Positions 16,737-25,868 of a stretch of 64,000 nt of DNA are shown piece by piece. Each line of letters opens with the position of its first letter. Position 1 is the first letter of the stretch. Origin of the DNA: Ilyomonas sp965219515 (lineage in GTDB: Bacteria; Bacteroidota; Bacteroidia; Chitinophagales; Chitinophagaceae); contig OZ244776.1 in the NCBI GenBank assembly GCA_965219515.1, positions 4,030,001-4,094,000 on the forward strand. Reading direction: 5' to 3'. Under the pieces are notes generated by a model. It was given only the letters and a program-made list of their open reading frames with translations, was not told the origin of the DNA and ran no database searches. The translations under genes were made by a program, and so were the position numbers.

Positions 16737-19361
16737 ATGCCGGTTGCAAACCGCCCGAATACCGCTATAAAAAAAAGAAAAAAATTACCTATGAAATGTT
16801 TAGCACTTATCTGTCTTTTCGGTTTATTTATTTGTCATGTTTCTGCCCAGGATGTAGTTCCCAAATCCGGTTATGAAGGTGTCAGCATCACGCTTCGCGG
16901 AAAAATTACGGATAAGCTGACTGATAAAGCCATTGAAGGCGCGGTGGTAAAAGTAGAAACGGTGAATGCCGGCGCAGGCAGCGTAAGCTCAGACAATTTT
17001 TTTTCCACGTTAAAAATCTCGGCAAAAGACGGCTCGTTCGAGATTACGCGCATCCCGTTTAACGAGCAGTATAACGTTATCATTACGGCGGTTGGGTATG
17101 GCACAGGCAGCAGAACGGTTTCTTTTGCCGAGCCGCAGGATGAAGAAACGGGCAGAAAAAGCATTATCAGCAAACAGCTTGCACCAATAGAACTTGCACC
17201 CGCAGCAAATAGTCTGGCAAACGTGGTGGTTACCACAACCGCAAAGCCGGCCATGGAGTTTGGCATTGACAGGAAGATATTTAATGTAGAAAAAAATATT
17301 ACGTCTCAGGGCGGAACGGCGGTAGATGTAATGAAAAATATTCCCTCGCTGACGGTTGACGTGGATGGCAATGTGCAGATGCGTAACAGCAGTCCGCAAA
17401 TTCTGATTGATGGTCGCCCCACCATTCTTACGCTCGACCAGATTCCGGCTGATGACATTGAACGTGTGGAACTGGTTACCAATCCATCCGCAAAGTTTGA
17501 TGCTTCCAGTGCGGGTGGCGTTATCAATATTATTTTAAAACAAAACAGGAAATCCGGCTTTAACGGCATTGCTTCCGTCGGCGTTGGTACACCCGATGTG
17601 CTGAATGGCAATTTGAGTCTGAACCTTCGTCAAAAATCGTTTAACCTCTACGGAAGCGGAAACTACAATCAGTCGGGTGGCACCACAACCGAAAAAACCT
17701 ATCGCATTAATAAAGACAATGGCGTGATAACGGATTACTTCAATCAAAATTCGGAAAACAAAAGAAGCCGGAAATTTACTTCGTTCCGCATTGGCGCCGA
17801 TTATTTTATTGATCCAAAAACCACGCTTTCTTTTACGCAAGGGTTTCATAACGGCAGATTCAACAATCATGAAGAACAAAACCAGCAATACCTTACTGTT
17901 CTGCAACAGCCGGATTATAACGGGCTTCGGTTTACTGACGGCAGGGGCGATTTTAACCGAACCAGCAGCCGGTTGAGCTTTGATAAAACATACAAAACAC
18001 CCGATCAGAAGCTGACCGCAGACGTTACTTATAACCAGGGAAACAGGTCGAACCGGGCAAGCATCATCAATAATTATTTTAATCCGGACGGAACTGTTTA
18101 CCAGCCACAGTCGAACGTGCGAAATGATGGCTCCGGTAAAGACAATCAGCTTACCATTCAGGCAGATTACAGCAATAAGGTAAGCGAAAGCAAGCGCATT
18201 GAATTTGGCATCAGAAGTTACCAGAGTAATACCACTACCAATTTCGGAACTTTTACCGTTGGCAACGGCGGAGAAACAAAACTGCCGTTGAGCAGCAATT
18301 ATAAATACAAGGAAACAATTAACGCCGGTTACGTGAACTATGCCAATAAATGGAATAAATTTCAGTACCAGGTTGGCTTGCGAACTGAATTTTCAAAATT
18401 AGACGGTAAACTCTTAGACAGTGCTTTATCCTTTGGTTATAAATATCCCGAGAATTTTAAAAATATATGGGACGCTTTGTTTCCCAGCATCTTCATTACC
18501 CGAAAGCTCGATGAGCAGCAGGACATTCAGCTTAACTATTCCCGGCGCGTGAGAAGACCGCGCTTTTGGGAAGTAAATCCGTTTGTTGATATCAATGATC
18601 CGCTGAACATCAGGCAGGGCAATCCTGCTTTGCGGCCGGAATATACCAACTCGTTCGAGCTGAATTATTTTAACCAATATAAAAGCGGAAGTTTTTTAGC
18701 CGTGTTATATTTTAAAAACAACCAGGGCGATATTACGGGTTACAGCGATACGCTTACCAGCGAATTGTATGGGCAGTTGCTGGATGCCGGCGTATCGCCA
18801 AATGCCATTTTAAATACTTACATCAACGCCGGTTATACAAACCGTATGGGCGCCGAGTTTACATTGCAAAAAAAGTTGTTTAAAAATCTTGATCTTACTT
18901 ATAATCTTGATTTGCAATACCGCAAAACAAGCGCGCAGGTAAATAAATTAAATTTGAATAACGAAGGATTTAACTGGGATACCAAACTGATAGCCAATTA
19001 TAAAATTGTAACTGAAAATAAAAATTTGTTTAACAATCTTAGCTTTCAGATGACCGCGGACTACGAAGCGCCGCGTGTGCTGCCACAGGGCAAAACCAAA
19101 GATCAGTTTGTGTCGGATTTTGCGCTGCGCAAAGAGTTTTTAAAAAACCGGAAAGCCGCATTTTCGTTCAACATCAACGATGTATTTAATACGCGTCGCT
19201 GGGGCACCATTTATGATACCGATGATTTTTACCAGGATTCGTATCGCCGCTGGAGTGTGCGCACATTCCGGTTTACGTTAAGCTATAAGTTTGGCGACGG
19301 CGATTTTGATCTTTTTAAAAAGAGAAACAATAGTAGCGACAGTGGCAATGGAGAAGGGTAA
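16737..19361 (+). CDS. TonB-dependent receptor, outer membrane beta-barrel family
   Basis: An 874-residue outer membrane protein of the OMP_b-brl_3 type. Its layout is a signal peptide ending HVSAQ, a carboxypeptidase-regulatory-like domain (GKITDKLTDKAIEGAVVKV), a TonB plug (GGTAVDVMKNIPSLTVDVDG, then ILIDGRPTILTLDQIPADDI), and a long beta-barrel ending in RTFRFTLSYKFGDGDFD. Proteins of this type import a ligand through the outer membrane using TonB energy. No SusD partner lies next to it, so it is not a standard glycan-uptake pair. An alternative start is the ATG at 16791, which gives the tighter signal MKCLALICLFGLFICHVSAQ. The ligand is unknown. Confidence 0.9.
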   Translation: MPVANRPNTAIKKRKKLPMKCLALICLFGLFICHVSAQDVVPKSGYEGVSITLRGKITDKLTDKAIEGAVVKVETVNAGAGSVSSDNFFSTLKISAKDGSFEITRIPFNEQYNVIITAVGYGTGSRTVSFAEPQDEETGRKSIISKQLAPIELAPAANSLANVVVTTTAKPAMEFGIDRKIFNVEKNITSQGGTAVDVMKNIPSLTVDVDGNVQMRNSSPQILIDGRPTILTLDQIPADDIERVELVTNPSAKFDASSAGGVINIILKQNRKSGFNGIASVGVGTPDVLNGNLSLNLRQKSFNLYGSGNYNQSGGTTTEKTYRINKDNGVITDYFNQNSENKRSRKFTSFRIGADYFIDPKTTLSFTQGFHNGRFNNHEEQNQQYLTVLQQPDYNGLRFTDGRGDFNRTSSRLSFDKTYKTPDQKLTADVTYNQGNRSNRASIINNYFNPDGTVYQPQSNVRNDGSGKDNQLTIQADYSNKVSESKRIEFGIRSYQSNTTTNFGTFTVGNGGETKLPLSSNYKYKETINAGYVNYANKWNKFQYQVGLRTEFSKLDGKLLDSALSFGYKYPENFKNIWDALFPSIFITRKLDEQQDIQLNYSRRVRRPRFWEVNPFVDINDPLNIRQGNPALRPEYTNSFELNYFNQYKSGSFLAVLYFKNNQGDITGYSDTLTSELYGQLLDAGVSPNAILNTYINAGYTNRMGAEFTLQKKLFKNLDLTYNLDLQYRKTSAQVNKLNLNNEGFNWDTKLIANYKIVTENKNLFNNLSFQMTADYEAPRVLPQGKTKDQFVSDFALRKEFLKNRKAAFSFNINDVFNTRRWGTIYDTDDFYQDSYRRWSVRTFRFTLSYKFGDGDFDLFKKRNNSSDSGNGEG

Positions 19362-19804
19362 TGGAGTTTACGTTGTACTTATAAAAAGTAGGTTGATAAA
19401 CTTGCGCATTATCCAAATTGATACTGAAGATATTTAATGTTGTGTTATTGAAAGCCAGGCTGAGATTGCGTTTCGGTAATGTGATTTATATTGTTTTCAT
19501 TATCCGAATGATATTACATATAACGTATCAGTTACTTATTTATAATTTTTTGGGAGGTGTCTTTACCATCACTGTCCGATGAAAATTGTATCTATTGAAT
19601 GGAATGTATTTTGAACCTGTAAGGTTCACATGTTTGTAGAATAAAAGAATGACTTTATTCGACTTCGAAGGAGTCGCATCATTTAAAAATTGATTTATCT
19701 GCTACCACAAACATGTCATTCCCTTGGGATGGTTTTTTAAGACATGCAGGTGTCCTAATCTACCAAAACCTTAAAATAATTTAATTAACAGTGTAATAAA
19801 TAGG
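19362..19804. other. Intergenic stretch without a gene
   Basis: No coding frame with recognisable content is visible. The right half (19612-19754) holds a cluster of palindromes described separately. The left half is AT-rich without features I can name. The flanking genes converge here (TonB receptor on +, NagX-like gene on -). Confidence 0.6.
19612..19754. repeat. Cluster of palindromes, repetitive extragenic element
   Basis: Consecutive hairpins: TGAACCT/AGGTTCA (19612-19628), CGACTTC/GGAGTCG (19660-19676), CATTCCC/GGGATG (19717-19731) followed by GTTTTTT, and GACA/TGTC (19741-19754). The first and third are linked by a longer inverted pair, ACATGTTTGTAG (19628-19639) and CTACCACAAACATGT (19702-19716). 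This nested layout looks like a mobile extragenic repeat, and its last hairpin with T-run could terminate the TonB receptor transcript. Confidence 0.55.
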
Positions 19805-20941
19805 CTACACCCGCACATAAATGCGCTTTTTATCCAGCCAATATCCTACGCTCCAGCAAACCAGCATATAAAAAACGGCTTGCAGAAACGAACCTACATA
19901 GCCAGATGTGTAACTAAAAATATTCAGAAACAGCCAGTTAAAAACGGATACGCCGGGCTGTACCTGAATCATATATAAAACGGTAATCAGTAATTCAGAC
20001 AGTAAGTAAATAAACAGGGGATTTTTACCCAATACTTCAAAAAAATACGTCCAGCCGCGGCTGCCGCGAAAATCAACCACATACATAATCAGCGACAAAA
20101 TCATGCAGTCCAGCGCAACGGTATGAAGCACAAAAGAGCTGGTCCATAATTTTTTGTTGATGGGAAATACATAGTTCCAGAAATGAGCGATGACAAGAAG
20201 AAGAAAGCCTGCCAGCAGTAGTTTTGTAAGACCTTCATACGTATTGCCTTTGCGGCGGATGTATTGACCAGCCACATAACCGGCTACCACATTGGCGATG
20301 GAAGGAAAGGTGCTTAAAAAACCTTCGGGATCAAACGGAAAACCTTCGCCTGTGTACAAATGCTTTGTGCCAATCAGCCATGTATCCAGTTGCAAAACGG
20401 CGTTGGTATGAATTCCGTACGGGTCGGCCGGATCGCCGAAGGCATACATTACTATCCAGTACAGAACAAGAATGAGGCAGGTGATGATAACCGTAGTTCG
20501 CGTTTTTAAAAAATAGAGCATCAGCGAAGCAAAACAATATGCCAGCGCAATGCGCTGCAACACGCCGAAGATGCGGGTTTCGGACAAGGGATTAAGGGCA
20601 AGATGCCCCGTATCATCATTATAAAAAAACGGAAACCAATACAATAAAAAGCCAAGTGCAAAAATAAGAATCGTGCGTTTAAAAACTTTGCCCAGCACGT
20701 AAGATGCTGGTTTGCCCTGCCACTTTATCATGGCAAAACTCATGGCGTTGCCAACGGCAAACATGAATGAGGGAAACACCAGATCGGTTGGCGTAAAACC
20801 ATTCCATTTTGCATGAAGCAAAGCCGGAAACGTAGTTTCATAGTTGCCGGGCGTGTTCACAATTATCATAAAGCAAATGGTGAGACCTCTGAACACATCA
20901 AGCGATAAAAAACGTTGGTTGGCAGTGGTAGCTGAAGACAT
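19805..20941 (-). CDS. NagX / HGSNAT-like membrane acyltransferase (DUF5009)
   Basis: A 378-residue protein with about ten hydrophobic segments. The N-terminal RFLSLDVFRGLTICFMIIVN and the following TPTDLVFPSFMFAVG are hallmarks of the COG4299 group that includes bacterial NagX and human heparan-alpha-glucosaminide N-acetyltransferase. The conserved histidine region appears as HLYTGEGFPFDPEGFLSTFP and the C-terminal GKNPLFIYLLSELL is also typical. The family is linked to amino-sugar metabolism, with acetyl transfer across the membrane as likely reaction. No nag genes are nearby. A terminator separates it from the upstream acyl-CoA dehydrogenase gene. Confidence 0.88.
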   Translation of the reverse strand: MSSATTANQRFLSLDVFRGLTICFMIIVNTPGNYETTFPALLHAKWNGFTPTDLVFPSFMFAVGNAMSFAMIKWQGKPASYVLGKVFKRTILIFALGFLLYWFPFFYNDDTGHLALNPLSETRIFGVLQRIALAYCFASLMLYFLKTRTTVIITCLILVLYWIVMYAFGDPADPYGIHTNAVLQLDTWLIGTKHLYTGEGFPFDPEGFLSTFPSIANVVAGYVAGQYIRRKGNTYEGLTKLLLAGFLLLVIAHFWNYVFPINKKLWTSSFVLHTVALDCMILSLIMYVVDFRGSRGWTYFFEVLGKNPLFIYLLSELLITVLYMIQVQPGVSVFNWLFLNIFSYTSGYVGSFLQAVFYMLVCWSVGYWLDKKRIYVRV

Positions 20942-21023
20942 AAGCGGAGATAAATTAAAGAACCAAAGTAAAGGATATGGCTGATGTTACACAATTGAGC
21001 AGCAGAATAATTTTTTGCCAAAC

Positions 21024-21053
21024 AAAAAAGCCTCTGTTTACAGAAGCTTTTTT
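21024..21053 (-). terminator. Terminator after the acyl-CoA dehydrogenase gene
   Basis: A near-perfect hairpin AAAAAAGCcTCTG / CAGAaGCTTTTTT with a TTTA loop lies between the two minus-strand genes. It has A- and T-runs on both sides and so can act in either direction. Confidence 0.7.
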
Positions 21054-21076
21054 ATAATTTATTTTTTACATTACCA

Positions 21077-22870
21077 TTAAAAACAATACCTGTTTTCTTC
21101 TATCATCTTATCTGCTATGCGCCGCCGTGCGGCTTTTGTGTTAAAGGGCTCTGCTTTGGTAAAGCGTTTTAAACCCATGTGCATCATGCGCAGTTCATCG
21201 CCTTCGGCAAAACTGTTGATGGCGTCTTTACCGGCTTTGCTTATTTTGTCGGCGGCATCATACATAAACGTACGGGCTATATCTGCCTGCAAAGAAGCCG
21301 CTTCTTCCCCTTTTATTTCCGCCAGCTTACTGGCACGCAGCAATGCGCTTTCCGCCAGATAAGTTTGTATCGCCATATCGGCAATGTTCATCAGCACTTC
21401 CTGTTCTTTATCTAATTTCATCATCAGCTTTTGCACCGCCGCGCCTGCCACCAAAAGAATCGCTTTTTTAAAGTTGACAATGTACTTTTTTTCTTTTGCA
21501 AAAGAAGATTCGTCATCGTTACTAAAATCGGGAATGCTCATTAGTTCTTTAGATACATTCATGGCAGCCGGCATCAGGTCGAGCCTGCCTTTCATGGCGC
21601 GCTTGAGCGTCATATCTACAATCAGCAAACGATTAATTTCATTGGTTCCTTCAAAGATGCGGTTGATGCGGCTGTCCTGGTAAGCACGGCTGATGACATA
21701 TTCAGCGCTAAAACCGTTGCCACCATGAATTTGCAGGCATTCATCCACGCAAAAATCAAGCACTTCGCTGCCAAACACTTTCATGATAGCGCATTCGATG
21801 GCATATTCTTCAGCAGCGCTTAGCAACGCCTGGTTTGGTGCCGTTCCGTTTGATAATACTTCTTTTTCCTTATCATCAATCCATTTTGATACGCGATACA
21901 AGCCCGACTGGTTCACCCAACACAAAATCGCCATTTCTGCTAATTTGTGTTTAATGGCGCCAAAACGCGAAATGGATATTTTAAACTGTTCGCGGGTTTT
22001 GGCATATTGCACCGCAATGTCAGTTACAAACTTGCTTGCGCCGCCGCAATCTGCGGCCAGTTTCAAACGCCCGATGTTTAAAATATTAAAAGCGATGATG
22101 TGTCCGCGCCCGATTTCTCCCAAAATATTTTCTACCGGCACTTTGCAATCCTGAAAATACAGTTGCACGGTTGATGAGCCTTTGATGCCCATTTTATGTT
22201 CTTCCGGCCCGTTGGTAAATCCTTCGTATCCACGCTCTACAATAAAGGCGGTAAATTTATCGCCGTCTATTTTGGCAAATATGATAAACACTTTGGCAAA
22301 GCCGCCGTTTGTTATCCAGCATTTCTGCCCGTTCAGAAGATAGTAACTGCCATCTTCGCTCAGCCGCGCGGTAGTTTTGGCACCTAAGGCATCGCTGCCG
22401 CTGTTTGGTTCGGTTAGGCCGTAAGCCCCGACTATTTCACCGGAAGCCAGCGCGGGCAGATATTTCTGTTTTTGCTCTTCTGTTCCAAAATATAAAACAG
22501 GCAATGTGCCGATGCCGGTATGAGCGGCAAAAGCAACGGCAAACGAAAATCCTTCGCCAACCGCTTCATTTACGGCGATGGAAGTAATAAAATCTTTACC
22601 CAGTCCGCCATATTCTTCCGGCACAGAAAGCGCCAATAAACCCTGCTCGCCGGCTTTGGTCATTAACTCTTTCATCAATCCTGGTTCCTGATTGTCTATC
22701 CTGTCTAAATTGGGCATAACCTCCGCATTCAGAAACTGATGACACATATCCTGCATCATCAACTGTTCTTCGCTCAATTCTACAGGAATAAATATATCAG
22801 ACGGATGAGATTCTTTTATCATCCATTCGCCACCTTTCAGCAGTTCAAACTGCGCTACTTCTGCATTCAT
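21077..22870 (-). CDS. Acyl-CoA dehydrogenase (VLCAD/ACAD9-like length)
   Basis: A 597-residue FAD-dependent acyl-CoA dehydrogenase for the first step of beta-oxidation. N-terminal helical domain: EYGGLGKDFITSIAVNEAVG. Middle domain: GAYGLTEPNSGSDALGAKTT and GQKCWITNGG. C-terminal domain: QIHGGNGFSAEYVISRAYQD and RIFEGTNEINRLL, whose Glu is the expected catalytic base. About 190 extra C-terminal residues give the long form seen in VLCAD and ACAD9 relatives. Chain-length preference cannot be read from sequence. It stands alone with its own terminator. Confidence 0.93.
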   Translation of the reverse strand: MNAEVAQFELLKGGEWMIKESHPSDIFIPVELSEEQLMMQDMCHQFLNAEVMPNLDRIDNQEPGLMKELMTKAGEQGLLALSVPEEYGGLGKDFITSIAVNEAVGEGFSFAVAFAAHTGIGTLPVLYFGTEEQKQKYLPALASGEIVGAYGLTEPNSGSDALGAKTTARLSEDGSYYLLNGQKCWITNGGFAKVFIIFAKIDGDKFTAFIVERGYEGFTNGPEEHKMGIKGSSTVQLYFQDCKVPVENILGEIGRGHIIAFNILNIGRLKLAADCGGASKFVTDIAVQYAKTREQFKISISRFGAIKHKLAEMAILCWVNQSGLYRVSKWIDDKEKEVLSNGTAPNQALLSAAEEYAIECAIMKVFGSEVLDFCVDECLQIHGGNGFSAEYVISRAYQDSRINRIFEGTNEINRLLIVDMTLKRAMKGRLDLMPAAMNVSKELMSIPDFSNDDESSFAKEKKYIVNFKKAILLVAGAAVQKLMMKLDKEQEVLMNIADMAIQTYLAESALLRASKLAEIKGEEAASLQADIARTFMYDAADKISKAGKDAINSFAEGDELRMMHMGLKRFTKAEPFNTKAARRRIADKMIEENRYCF

Positions 22871-23010
22871 ATTTCCAATTTAATTTTTTGTGAAATGATA
22901 TTAGTTCTGTATCAGTTAATAAGAATAATGGCAGGAATAAGTGATATAAGCTTGATCATTACAAATCAAAGATAACGTACATAACTGCGTTAAAACGGAA
23001 TCCGGAAACT

Positions 23011-23661
23011 TTAGTAAATTTTTGCGGTAGCCGTCCAAACGATACTTAATTGTTGAAACAGCACCATGTTTATTGACAGCAATACTTCAAAGGATGCTGC
23101 CGCAAAAGAAACCTCTATGCATTGATTTTCGATGTCAATATTTTGAATCTGCATATTTTTTTTAAAATCAATTTTGCCTTTTCCCCACCATTTATATACG
23201 GCTTCTTTGGCGCACCAGCAAATGGTATAAAGCGCATATTGGTTAGGAAACAAGTCTTGTTTTTTTTGTAACGAATCAAGATAAAACAATTCATCATAGC
23301 TCAGATATTTATGTTTTACCAGTTCCGTTTTAAACGAAAACAATTCGATGTCAATGCCGCATTGCTTTTCGGCACTAATAATAGCTGCGGCATAATCGGC
23401 GCAATGCGAAACGGAAAATTGATATTGGTTCGACAACAGATAAGGTTTGCCTGCCTTGTTTACTAAGATTTCCCGAAAGGGAAAATCGGCAAACAACAAC
23501 GATAATATGTATCGCCCGGCAAGATGCTGGAGGCGTTTATGCGGATGTTTGATTTCCTGGTTAAGATGCACCGTTTCTGAAAAAAAAGCTTCGGGTTCCT
23601 CTATTTTCCAGACAGCCAGTTTTGTTTGTGCGCCGATATTTTTTTGAAGTAGTAATGGCAA
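23011..23661 (-). CDS. 4'-phosphopantetheinyl transferase superfamily protein
   Basis: A 216-residue Sfp-type transferase that moves phosphopantetheine from CoA to carrier proteins. The magnesium-binding motif GIDIELF and the downstream CWCAKEAVYKWWGKGKIDF are both present, as is the substrate region QFSVSHCADYAAAIIS. The start is unusual: a stop codon lies three codons upstream in frame and the first usable codon is a TTG at 23661 (MPLLLQKNIG). The divergent dcd gene begins 60 bp away. Its target could be fatty-acid ACP or a secondary-metabolite carrier; no such cluster is present here. Confidence 0.88.
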   Translation of the reverse strand: MPLLLQKNIGAQTKLAVWKIEEPEAFFSETVHLNQEIKHPHKRLQHLAGRYILSLLFADFPFREILVNKAGKPYLLSNQYQFSVSHCADYAAAIISAEKQCGIDIELFSFKTELVKHKYLSYDELFYLDSLQKKQDLFPNQYALYTICWCAKEAVYKWWGKGKIDFKKNMQIQNIDIENQCIEVSFAAASFEVLLSINMVLFQQLSIVWTATAKIY

Positions 23662-23720
23662 AAGAAATTACGGTTTGTTGGCAGATTTACAATTTATTTG
23701 CAGCCGTAAATGTAGCCGAC

Positions 23721-24257
23721 ATGATTTTATCAGACAAGCGCATACTGGAAGAAATAGAAAAGGGAAGCATAAAAATTTTGCCTTACAGCCGTGATTGCCT
23801 TGGCAGCAACAGCTACGATGTGCATCTAAGCAAATGGCTGGCTACCTACCGCGAGCATATTTTAGACGCCAGAAAGCACAATGAAATAGAATATTTTGAA
23901 ATTCCGGAAGAAGGTTTTGTGTTGTATCCGCATATTTTTTATCTGGGTTCAACGCTGGAATATACCGAAACGCTCGAGCATGTTCCGTTTTTGGAAGGCA
24001 AATCTTCTACCGGGCGTTTGGGTATTGATATTCACGCTACGGCGGGTAAAGGCGATGTTGGATTTTGCGGACATTGGACACTGGAAATTTCGGTTAAGCA
24101 GCCGGTAAGAATTTATAACGCTATGCCCATTGGTCAGTTAATTTATTTTCCGGTAGATGGTGAAATTGAAGTTAAATACAACGAAAAGAAAAGCGCCAAA
24201 TACAGCCGGCAAACCGATAAGCCGGTAGAAAGCATGATGTGGAAAAACAGCTTCTAA
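23721..24257 (+). CDS. dcd: dCTP deaminase
   Basis: A 178-residue dCTP deaminase of the dUTPase-like trimeric fold. It opens MILSDKRILEEIEKGSIKI as expected. The conserved core FLEGKSSTGRLGIDIHATAG, then GFCGHWTLEI with the catalytic glutamate, and the PIGQLIYFPVDG strand are intact. It makes dUTP (or dUMP in bifunctional forms) for thymidylate synthesis. The ATG at 23721 is chosen because homology starts there; an in-frame start further upstream would add 33 unrelated residues. Its last 4 bp overlap the end of the convergent iron-permease-like gene. Confidence 0.93.
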   Translation: MILSDKRILEEIEKGSIKILPYSRDCLGSNSYDVHLSKWLATYREHILDARKHNEIEYFEIPEEGFVLYPHIFYLGSTLEYTETLEHVPFLEGKSSTGRLGIDIHATAGKGDVGFCGHWTLEISVKQPVRIYNAMPIGQLIYFPVDGEIEVKYNEKKSAKYSRQTDKPVESMMWKNSF

Positions 24258-24715
24258 TTTTGCAGTTCCATCTTCTTTTCCTGCGTATTTTCTTCTGCTT
24301 CTTCTATGGAATGGGTTGATTTTATGTCCATTTCTGATTTCGATTTTTCTGACAAAAAATGATAGAATTTTTTTATCGTTTCCAATTCTTCACCCGTTAA
24401 TTCTTCAGAACTTATCAGGCGGTTGCTGGCACCTTTGGTAGCCGCAATCAGCTCATTTAGTTTTAAATGAATGGCCATGGTATCTTTATTGGCACTTTGC
24501 TGAATAACAAATACCATAAGAAATGTAATAATCGTGGTGCCGGTATTAATAACAAGCTGCCAGGTTTCTGAATAGTGAAAAACAGGACCCGTAATTCCCC
24601 AGATCAGCACAATGGCAAACGCCCCGATAAATGCGGCGGGACTGCCGCTGATCTTTGTTATTTTGGCCGAAAATTTCTCGAACCAGCATTTGAAAACGTT
24701 TTGCTTGTTTTCCAT
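24254..24715 (-). CDS. Low-affinity iron permease family protein
   Basis: A 153-residue membrane protein of the Fet4-like small bacterial family. Two membrane segments (about 27-45 and 52-70) are followed by the conserved cytoplasmic stretch QQSANKDTMAIHLKLNELI with ATKGASNRLISSE. The C-terminus is charged and probably helical. The name comes from yeast Fet4; iron transport is not shown for the short bacterial members. It converges with dcd, overlapping by 4 bp. Confidence 0.85.
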   Translation of the reverse strand: MENKQNVFKCWFEKFSAKITKISGSPAAFIGAFAIVLIWGITGPVFHYSETWQLVINTGTTIITFLMVFVIQQSANKDTMAIHLKLNELIAATKGASNRLISSEELTGEELETIKKFYHFLSEKSKSEMDIKSTHSIEEAEENTQEKKMELQN

Positions 24716-24777
24716 ACAGCTAAGTTTTTTTTATATCGTACTGCAAATTATATAATATATCTACAAGCTTTTTATAA

Positions 24778-25821
24778 ATGTATTCACTTGTAAGACGTCT
24801 TCTTTTTTTATTGGAAACCGAGCAGGCACACTACGCAGCCATGAATTTTTTAAAATACACTCCGTTTGCAAAATCGGTTGCAAAGACGTTGTATCAATAC
24901 AAAAGTTCATCACTTCAAAAAAATATATTCGGTTTACCGTTTCAAAATCCGGTTGGGTTAGGGGCAGGGTTCGATAAAAATGCAATGTACCTGAACGAAC
25001 TGGCTGCCCTCGGTTTTGGTTTTATAGAAACAGGAACCGTAACGCCGTTGCCGCAGCCGGGAAACGCAAAGCCGAGATTGTTCCGGTTGCCGAAAGACAA
25101 AGCGCTAATCAACCGGATGGGTTTTAATAACGACGGTGTCGAAATGATAAAAAAACGACTGATAAAATGGAATAACCGACAACCGACAACCGACAACCGT
25201 CAACTAATTATTGGCTGCAACATTGGTAAAAATAAAACGACGGCAAACGAAAACGCCTGGAAAGATTACAACATTTGTTTTAGCCGGTTGAACGATGCTG
25301 CCGGTTATTTTGTGGTAAATGTAAGCAGCCCCAACACGCCCGGGTTGCGCGCTTTGCAGCACAAAAATGCCTTGCAAAAAATATTATCCGAGCTGCAAAA
25401 TATCAATTACGGATTGGTGCAAAAAAAGCCTTTGCTGCTTAAAATCGCGCCCGATCTTACCATGTCTCAGCTTGATGATATAATAGCATTAACAACCGAA
25501 ACAAAGCTTGATGGGCTGGTAGCCACCAATACAACCATCAGCCGCGAAAAGTTACAGACTTCCCAAAAAAAGATTGCTGACATCGGTTCGGGCGGGCTTA
25601 GTGGAAAACCGTTAACAGAAAGATCAACAGAGGTTATTTCTTATCTGCATAAAAACCTGCCACAGACACCAATTATAGCAAGCGGCGGCATTTTTACGGG
25701 TGAAGATGCAAAAGAAAAAACCGATGCGGGCGCTTCGCTGGTTCAGGTGTGGACGGGCTTTATTTATGAAGGTCCGGGCATCGTAAAAAACATCAACCGG
25801 CATCTTGACTCATTTAGGTAA
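24778..25821 (+). CDS. pyrD: Dihydroorotate dehydrogenase (quinone), class 2
   Basis: A 347-residue FMN enzyme oxidising dihydroorotate with quinone in pyrimidine synthesis. The N-terminal amphipathic helices (MYSLVRRLLFLLETEQAHY) mark the membrane-bound class 2. The core motifs are NPVGLGAGFDKNA, GFGFIETGTVTPLPQPGN, RLFRLPKDKALINRMGFN, GCNIGKNK, YFVVNVSSPNTPGLR and IIASGGIFTGEDA. A short stretch NNRQPTTDNRQL near residue 132 is encoded by a 7-bp tandem repeat and is not typical. It starts 62 bp from the divergent iron-permease-like gene. Confidence 0.95.
   Translation: MYSLVRRLLFLLETEQAHYAAMNFLKYTPFAKSVAKTLYQYKSSSLQKNIFGLPFQNPVGLGAGFDKNAMYLNELAALGFGFIETGTVTPLPQPGNAKPRLFRLPKDKALINRMGFNNDGVEMIKKRLIKWNNRQPTTDNRQLIIGCNIGKNKTTANENAWKDYNICFSRLNDAAGYFVVNVSSPNTPGLRALQHKNALQKILSELQNINYGLVQKKPLLLKIAPDLTMSQLDDIIALTTETKLDGLVATNTTISREKLQTSQKKIADIGSGGLSGKPLTERSTEVISYLHKNLPQTPIIASGGIFTGEDAKEKTDAGASLVQVWTGFIYEGPGIVKNINRHLDSFR
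25176..25203 (+). repeat. Heptanucleotide tandem repeat inside pyrD
   Basis: Three perfect CCGACAA units and a fourth with one change (CCGTCAA) lie in the pyrD coding frame. A 7-bp unit is not a multiple of three, so gain or loss of one copy would shift the frame of an expected essential gene. Confidence 0.8.
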
Positions 25822-25841
25822 GTTCGCCGTCAGATAGCTTT

Positions 25842-25849
25842 TATATTTG
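25842..25849 (+). promoter_or_regulatory. Possible -7 box of the terC-like gene
   Basis: TATATTTG fits TAnnTTTG and lies 19 bp before the ATG at 25869. No clear TTTG -33 element is seen at the normal spacing. Confidence 0.35.
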
Positions 25850-25868
25850 CTGAAACTCATCGTTTCAA

